Assembly: GCF_009617595.1 (NCBI RefSeq) | Contig: NZ_WIXK01000007.1 | Location: 62,001-126,000 of the forward strand | Direction of reading: 5' to 3' | DNA: 64,000 nucleotides | Source of the DNA: Tritonibacter aquimaris | Lineage (GTDB): Bacteria; Pseudomonadota; Alphaproteobacteria; Rhodobacterales; Rhodobacteraceae | Shown: piece by piece, positions 60,396 through 64,000 of the stretch | Layout: every line of letters starts with the position of its first letter | Position numbering within the stretch: the stretch's first letter is position 1 | Made by a program: the position numbers and the translations under genes | The notes under the pieces: generated by a model | What the model saw: only the letters and a program-made list of their open reading frames with translations | Told to the model about the DNA's origin: nothing | Database searches by the model: none

Positions 60396-61568
60396 TTAGA
60401 AACCTGCGCCAGCAAAGCTTTTGGGAGCTTGATCAATGACCACAACTTGCTGGTCTTTAATGGTCGCAACCGCAAGGCCGCGTTCGCTGGTTCCATCTGG
60501 GCGCAGGCGGAAAATACCACCGGTTCCCTGGAAGCCCGCACCCTGGGTCAGGGCCGCAGCAGTCAGTGCGTTGCCTTTGCCAGCCTGGACCAATGCGCCA
60601 ATTGCTGCGACACCGTCATAGGCGAGGCCCCCGATCGGGTGCGGTGCTGCGCCATAGGTCGCGGAGTAGCGTTGTTTGAATTTCGCAGATTGTGTTGGAT
60701 CCGGCAGTGCAAACCAAGCGCCTTGTACTCCAGGCAGTGACAGGGTTTGCGGCGGAATATCCCAGCGGGTCAGGCCGATGTATTGATAGGTGTCAGTGCC
60801 AAGCCCGGCTTCTGGAAGCAGCTGTGTCAGCAGCGGCAGTGCGCCTGCGGTGGTTGCGGTGAAAAAGACCGCGTCTGCACCGTTAGAGGCCGCTGAATTG
60901 CGGATTGTGGGGATCGCGTTGATCACGCCTTGCTGTGACAGCTCATAGCTGATCGAGCCCGCTACACGCGCACTGGAAGACGCCGCGCCGCGGGTGATCG
61001 CTTCACGTCCGGCTGCGCCTGCGGGGTTGTCGCCGCTGACAACAAGAATATCAGGTTTGCCCTGTTTCGCCGCATAGCGCGTCAGGCGACGGGCCGTGTT
61101 TTCAAAGGTCGAGCCGAGCGTAAATACGTTGCCGCCTGCGATCGCTGTGTTGTTGGAAAATGCCAAAACATTTACGCCACGCTTTGCGGCTGCAACACCG
61201 GCTGCGTTGGCTGCTTCGGCATAAAGCGGGCCCAAAATAATGCCAGCCCCATCGTTGATCGCTTGTTCTGCCGCAGCTGCTGCGACCTCAGGATTGCCTG
61301 CGCTATCATAGACGCGCAGATCAATGGTCACGCCTTCCAGATCCGCGATTGCCATGCGCGCAGCGTTTTCAAGGCTTTGTGCCAGAACCGCATCGCCGCT
61401 CTGGGCTGAACCGCGTGGCACCAAAAGTGCTACTTTTACGGGCTTGGACGTGTTAATGATCGGGCCGGAACCAATGGCAACGGGCTCACAGGCGGTGAGG
61501 GCCAGAGCCGAAAGTGCAAATGCGGTGCCATATGCCACCTTGCGGGCGCTCTTCAAAACAGCAAACAT
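60396..61568 (-). CDS. penicillin-binding protein activator-like lipoprotein (LpoA type)
   Basis: A 390-residue lipoprotein. The signal peptide ends ALALTACEP, a canonical lipobox with Cys27. The mature part has the type I periplasmic-binding fold (VKVALLVPRGSAQSGDAVLA, AGIILGPLYAEAANAAGVAA, VNVLAFSNNTAIAGGNVF) of the LpoA C-terminal domain, without the N-terminal TPR domain of E. coli LpoA. An LpoA-like role in activating peptidoglycan synthases is inferred; a different ligand-binding role is possible. ATG 61568 is preferred over upstream Met codons (61586, 61664) because it places the signal peptide correctly. It is divergent from rsmI. Confidence 0.82.
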   Translation of the reverse strand: MFAVLKSARKVAYGTAFALSALALTACEPVAIGSGPIINTSKPVKVALLVPRGSAQSGDAVLAQSLENAARMAIADLEGVTIDLRVYDSAGNPEVAAAAAEQAINDGAGIILGPLYAEAANAAGVAAAKRGVNVLAFSNNTAIAGGNVFTLGSTFENTARRLTRYAAKQGKPDILVVSGDNPAGAAGREAITRGAASSSARVAGSISYELSQQGVINAIPTIRNSAASNGADAVFFTATTAGALPLLTQLLPEAGLGTDTYQYIGLTRWDIPPQTLSLPGVQGAWFALPDPTQSAKFKQRYSATYGAAPHPIGGLAYDGVAAIGALVQAGKGNALTAAALTQGAGFQGTGGIFRLRPDGTSERGLAVATIKDQQVVVIDQAPKSFAGAGF

Positions 61569-61655
61569 AATGAATTGATGCTCCATTCCTACGGCGCTCA
61601 CCGCCGTGTGGGTTTCAGGGGCGAATAATAAACGACCATCAAGGCGGGTCCAGCG

Positions 61656-62516
61656 TTGAATCACCAGAACATCCGATTGCAGCCCGGGCTGTATTTTGTT
61701 GCAACACCTATTGGCACCGCGCGTGACATCACATTGCGCGCGCTCGATATCCTGGCTTCGGCCGATGTGATTGCGGCTGAAGATACCCGCAGCCTTCGCA
61801 AGCTATTGGAAATACACGGTGTTCCACTGGGCGATAGATCGGTTGTTGCCTATCACGACCACAGCGGCGCGGGCACGCGCAACCGTTTGATGGAGGCCAT
61901 TTCACAGGGTCAGACGGTGGCCTATGCGTCCGAGGCGGGTATGCCGCTTATTGCCGATCCGGGTTATGATCTAAGCCGCGCGGCGGCTGAGGCTGGTCAT
62001 CTGGTGACCTGCGCGCCGGGGGCATCTGCGGCGGTCACTGCGCTTACGCTGGCGGGTTTGCCGACGGATGCGTTCTTTTTTGCAGGGTTTTTGCCAAATG
62101 CAACGGGTGCAAGGCGCAAGCGTCTGGAGGCGCTGAAATCCGTGCCCGGTACCCTGGTGTTTTACGAATCCCCCAAACGGGTCGAGGCGAGCCTGCGGGA
62201 TATGGCGGATGTCTTGGGCAATCGTCCTGCGGCCATGTGCCGTGAACTCACCAAGAAATTCGAAGAAGTGCGCAGGTTGCCGCTCTCGGACCTTGCAGCC
62301 TCTTTGGCTGAAAAACCGGTAAAAGGTGAGATTGTGCTGCTGGTGGATCGCCAACAGGAAGTTGAGGTGAGCGCGGCCGATCTGGAAAGCGATCTGCGTG
62401 CAGCCCTTCGGGACAATTCAGTAAAGGATGCGGCGGATCTGGTGTCGAAAACCCATGATCTGCCGCGTCGCAAGGTCTATCAACTGGCGCTGCAACTGGC
62501 CAAGGAAGACGGGTAA
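61656..62516 (+). CDS. rsmI: 16S rRNA (cytidine-1402 2'-O) methyltransferase
   Basis: A 286-residue SAM-dependent methyltransferase that modifies C1402 in the 16S rRNA decoding centre. LYFVATPIGTARDITLRALD (the ATPIGN-like motif), AAEDTRSLRKLL, SEAGMPLIADPGY and APGASAAVTALTLAGLPTDA (split here) are diagnostic of RsmI. The start is TTG at 61656, giving the usual short N terminus. It is followed at once by yraN, the usual partner. Confidence 0.94.
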   Translation: MNHQNIRLQPGLYFVATPIGTARDITLRALDILASADVIAAEDTRSLRKLLEIHGVPLGDRSVVAYHDHSGAGTRNRLMEAISQGQTVAYASEAGMPLIADPGYDLSRAAAEAGHLVTCAPGASAAVTALTLAGLPTDAFFFAGFLPNATGARRKRLEALKSVPGTLVFYESPKRVEASLRDMADVLGNRPAAMCRELTKKFEEVRRLPLSDLAASLAEKPVKGEIVLLVDRQQEVEVSAADLESDLRAALRDNSVKDAADLVSKTHDLPRRKVYQLALQLAKEDG

Positions 62517-62891
62517 ATGGCCAAACGCGCTTCAGATAAAGGGGCGCGTGCCTATCGGGCGGGGCGCGCGGCCGAGGAAGCTGTTGCGCAGCGCTACCGC
62601 GATCAAGGATTTGAAATCATTGCTCAGCGTTGGCGCGGAGCCGGGGGCGAGATTGATTTGATTGTTTGCCGCGATGATCAAATCGTGTTTGTCGAAGTCA
62701 AACAAAGCCGCACCCATGCCGAGGCTGCACAACATCTGAATGGCGCGCAACAGGGGCGGATTTACCGCGCAGCCGAGGCATTTCTAGCCAGGTATGATGG
62801 GAACAAAGAGGTGCTGATGCGCTTTGATGTGGCCCTGGTGGATCAATTTGGTGTGATCGACGTTCTGGAAAATGCCTTTGGAATGGGGTGA
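62517..62891 (+). CDS. yraN: YraN/UPF0102 nuclease-fold protein
   Basis: A 124-residue protein of the UPF0102 family, a small PD-(D/E)XK-like fold. The catalytic-looking residues are in GGEIDLIVC and IVFVEVKQS, and GRAAEEAVAQRY lies at the start. The molecular role is unproven; a Holliday-junction-resolvase-like activity has been suggested by the fold. It starts one base after the rsmI stop, so the pair is co-translated. Confidence 0.92.
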   Translation: MAKRASDKGARAYRAGRAAEEAVAQRYRDQGFEIIAQRWRGAGGEIDLIVCRDDQIVFVEVKQSRTHAEAAQHLNGAQQGRIYRAAEAFLARYDGNKEVLMRFDVALVDQFGVIDVLENAFGMG

Positions 62892-62954
62892 CCCCATTGA
62901 ACAACGCCCAAGCCTGCGCCATTTAGGTTTGCAACACGACAGAGGGCCAATGCC

Positions 62955-63887
62955 ATGAAAATCGCCTTTCAGATGGATCCTATCCTTGGGGTCGATATCA
63001 ACGCCGACAGCAGCTTCCGCCTGGCGGAAGAAGCACAAAACCGCGGCCATGAGCTGTTTTATTATACGCCCGATCATCTGGCGTTTCAGGAAGGGCGCAT
63101 TACTGCACGCGGCCATTTTATGACCGTTCAGCGCGTGGCTGAGGCCCCTGCGGTCCTGGGCGAAGAGGTTGAGGTCGATCTTGCTGATTTTGACGTGGTC
63201 TGGCTGCGCCAGGACCCGCCGTTTGATATGCATTATATCACATCGACCCATCTGCTGGATCGCCTCAAAGGCAAGGCGCTGGTGGTGAATGACCCGTTCT
63301 GGGTGCGCAACTACCCGGAAAAACTGCTGGTGCTGGATTTCCCAGAACTGACACCGCCGACGACCATCGCGCGTGATCTGGAAACGATTAAAGCTTTCAA
63401 AGAGAAGCATGGCGACATCATTTTGAAGCCGCTTTATGGCAATGGTGGCGCGGGTGTGTTCCGTCTTGATGCCAATGATCGCAACCTGACTTCGCTGCAC
63501 GAGTTGTTCACAGGCTTTAGCCGTGAACCGCTGATCGTACAGAAATTCCTGCCGGATGTTTCAAACGGCGACAAGCGCGTGATCCTTGTGGATGGTGAAC
63601 CGGTTGGCGCGATCAATCGTGTGCCCGCAGCGGGGGAAACCCGCTCCAACATGCATGTTGGCGGACGGCCCGAGAAAATCGGCCTCACCGAACGTGACCG
63701 CGAGATCTGTGCCGCGATTGGGCCTTTGTTGCGTGAAAAAGGCCAGGTCTTTGTGGGGATCGATGTGATTGGTGACTACCTCACTGAGATCAACGTGACC
63801 TCCCCAACCGGTATTCAAGAGCTTGAGCGCTTTGACGGGGTGAATATCGCTGAAAAAGTCTGGCAGGCGATTGAGGCTAAGCTTTGA
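62955..63887 (+). CDS. gshB: glutathione synthetase
   Basis: A 310-residue ATP-grasp enzyme that joins gamma-glutamylcysteine and glycine. The N terminus ([19 protein letters not shown]) binds substrate. [47 protein letters not shown] (ATP loop) and [20 protein letters not shown] are all GshB signatures. It fits the glutathione-dependent formaldehyde dehydrogenase elsewhere in the window. It is followed with no gap by a convergent gene. Confidence 0.97.
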   Translation: MKIAFQMDPILGVDINADSSFRLAEEAQNRGHELFYYTPDHLAFQEGRITARGHFMTVQRVAEAPAVLGEEVEVDLADFDVVWLRQDPPFDMHYITSTHLLDRLKGKALVVNDPFWVRNYPEKLLVLDFPELTPPTTIARDLETIKAFKEKHGDIILKPLYGNGGAGVFRLDANDRNLTSLHELFTGFSREPLIVQKFLPDVSNGDKRVILVDGEPVGAINRVPAAGETRSNMHVGGRPEKIGLTERDREICAAIGPLLREKGQVFVGIDVIGDYLTEINVTSPTGIQELERFDGVNIAEKVWQAIEAKL

Positions 63888-64000
63888 TTAAGAACTTGGG
63901 TTGAGGCGATAACTTATCGCCTCAGCTACATGTTTTGCGCTGACATCTGGCACGCTTTCAAGGTCAGCTATGGTACGCGCCACGCGCAACACCCGATGAT
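63888..64000 (-). CDS. ComM/YifB-family ATPase, 3' end only
   Basis: Partial gene cut by the right edge. The minus strand reads [20 protein letters not shown] and ends in [12 protein letters not shown] with a TAA at 63888-63890. [13 protein letters not shown] is the characteristic end of the YifB/ComM Mg-chelatase-like ATPases (ComM is a helicase that aids branch migration in natural transformation). The stop codon abuts the gshB stop with no bases between. The hairpin-like GAGGCGATA...TATCGCCTC (63904-63924) lies inside this coding end. Confidence 0.82.
   Translation of the reverse strand, partial: HRVLRVARTIADLESVPDVSAKHVAEAISYRLNPSS

Overview
The window looks like a chromosomal segment of a marine alphaproteobacterium of the roseobacter group (Rhodobacterales). 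The evidence is gene content and order: yeaG-yeaH-spoVR, a gshB gene abutting a comM/yifB-type gene, lpoA-like/glnD/murJ, a TAXI-type TRAP transporter, frequent GTG starts and ATGA-coupled operons, and moderately high GC. I know of no stretch that must be plasmid or phage. Species cannot be fixed from this window.

Layout. 0-11 kb is mostly housekeeping: a YdcF-like protein, trpB, an IsdG-like haem monooxygenase, DUF2237, pth, a divergent ahpD-like/tetR pair with two palindromic operators, an alpha/beta hydrolase, rplY, an HTTM-type membrane protein with a coupled partner, an MFS carrier, an FMN-dependent 2-hydroxy-acid dehydrogenase and cspA. 11-17 kb holds ettA, the sulfate ABC transporter (sbp-cysT-cysW-cysA) and tRNA-Ser(GCT). 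17-22 kb is a glycerol-3-phosphate-type ABC operon led by a DeoR/GlpR regulator. 22.8-31 kb holds a secreted trypsin-like protease, then a complete type I secretion cassette (fusion protein, ABC exporter, TolC-type outer-membrane lipoprotein) with its likely substrate, an 869-residue Ig-repeat adhesin. 31-36.5 kb is prkA(yeaG)-yeaH-spoVR. 36.6-43 kb holds glutathione-dependent formaldehyde dehydrogenase, copA-cueR with a visible CueR promoter, and an orphan winged-helix/TPR regulator.

43-50.4 kb is the most interesting intact locus. An RpiR regulator, a TAXI solute-binding protein, a fused TRAP permease and a Usp protein run one way. A BKACE (DUF849) enzyme and a class III aminotransferase run the other way. 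A perfect 16-bp palindrome lies between them. I read this as uptake and catabolism of an amino compound, probably a beta-amino acid: transamination to a beta-keto acid, then acetyl-CoA-dependent cleavage. The substrate is unknown.

50.6-53.9 kb is a decaying island fragment beside tRNA-Met(CAT). Three consecutive genes (lysR, threonine-dehydratase-like, class I/II aminotransferase) keep recognisable terminal parts but lack internal segments; the fourth (ornithine cyclodeaminase-like) looks intact. A possible serine-recombinase remnant abuts the tRNA 3' end. 54-64 kb returns to housekeeping: trpS, a rhomboid-fold protein that has lost its catalytic residues, murJ, glnD, an lpoA-like lipoprotein, rsmI, yraN, gshB and the 3' end of a comM/yifB-like gene.
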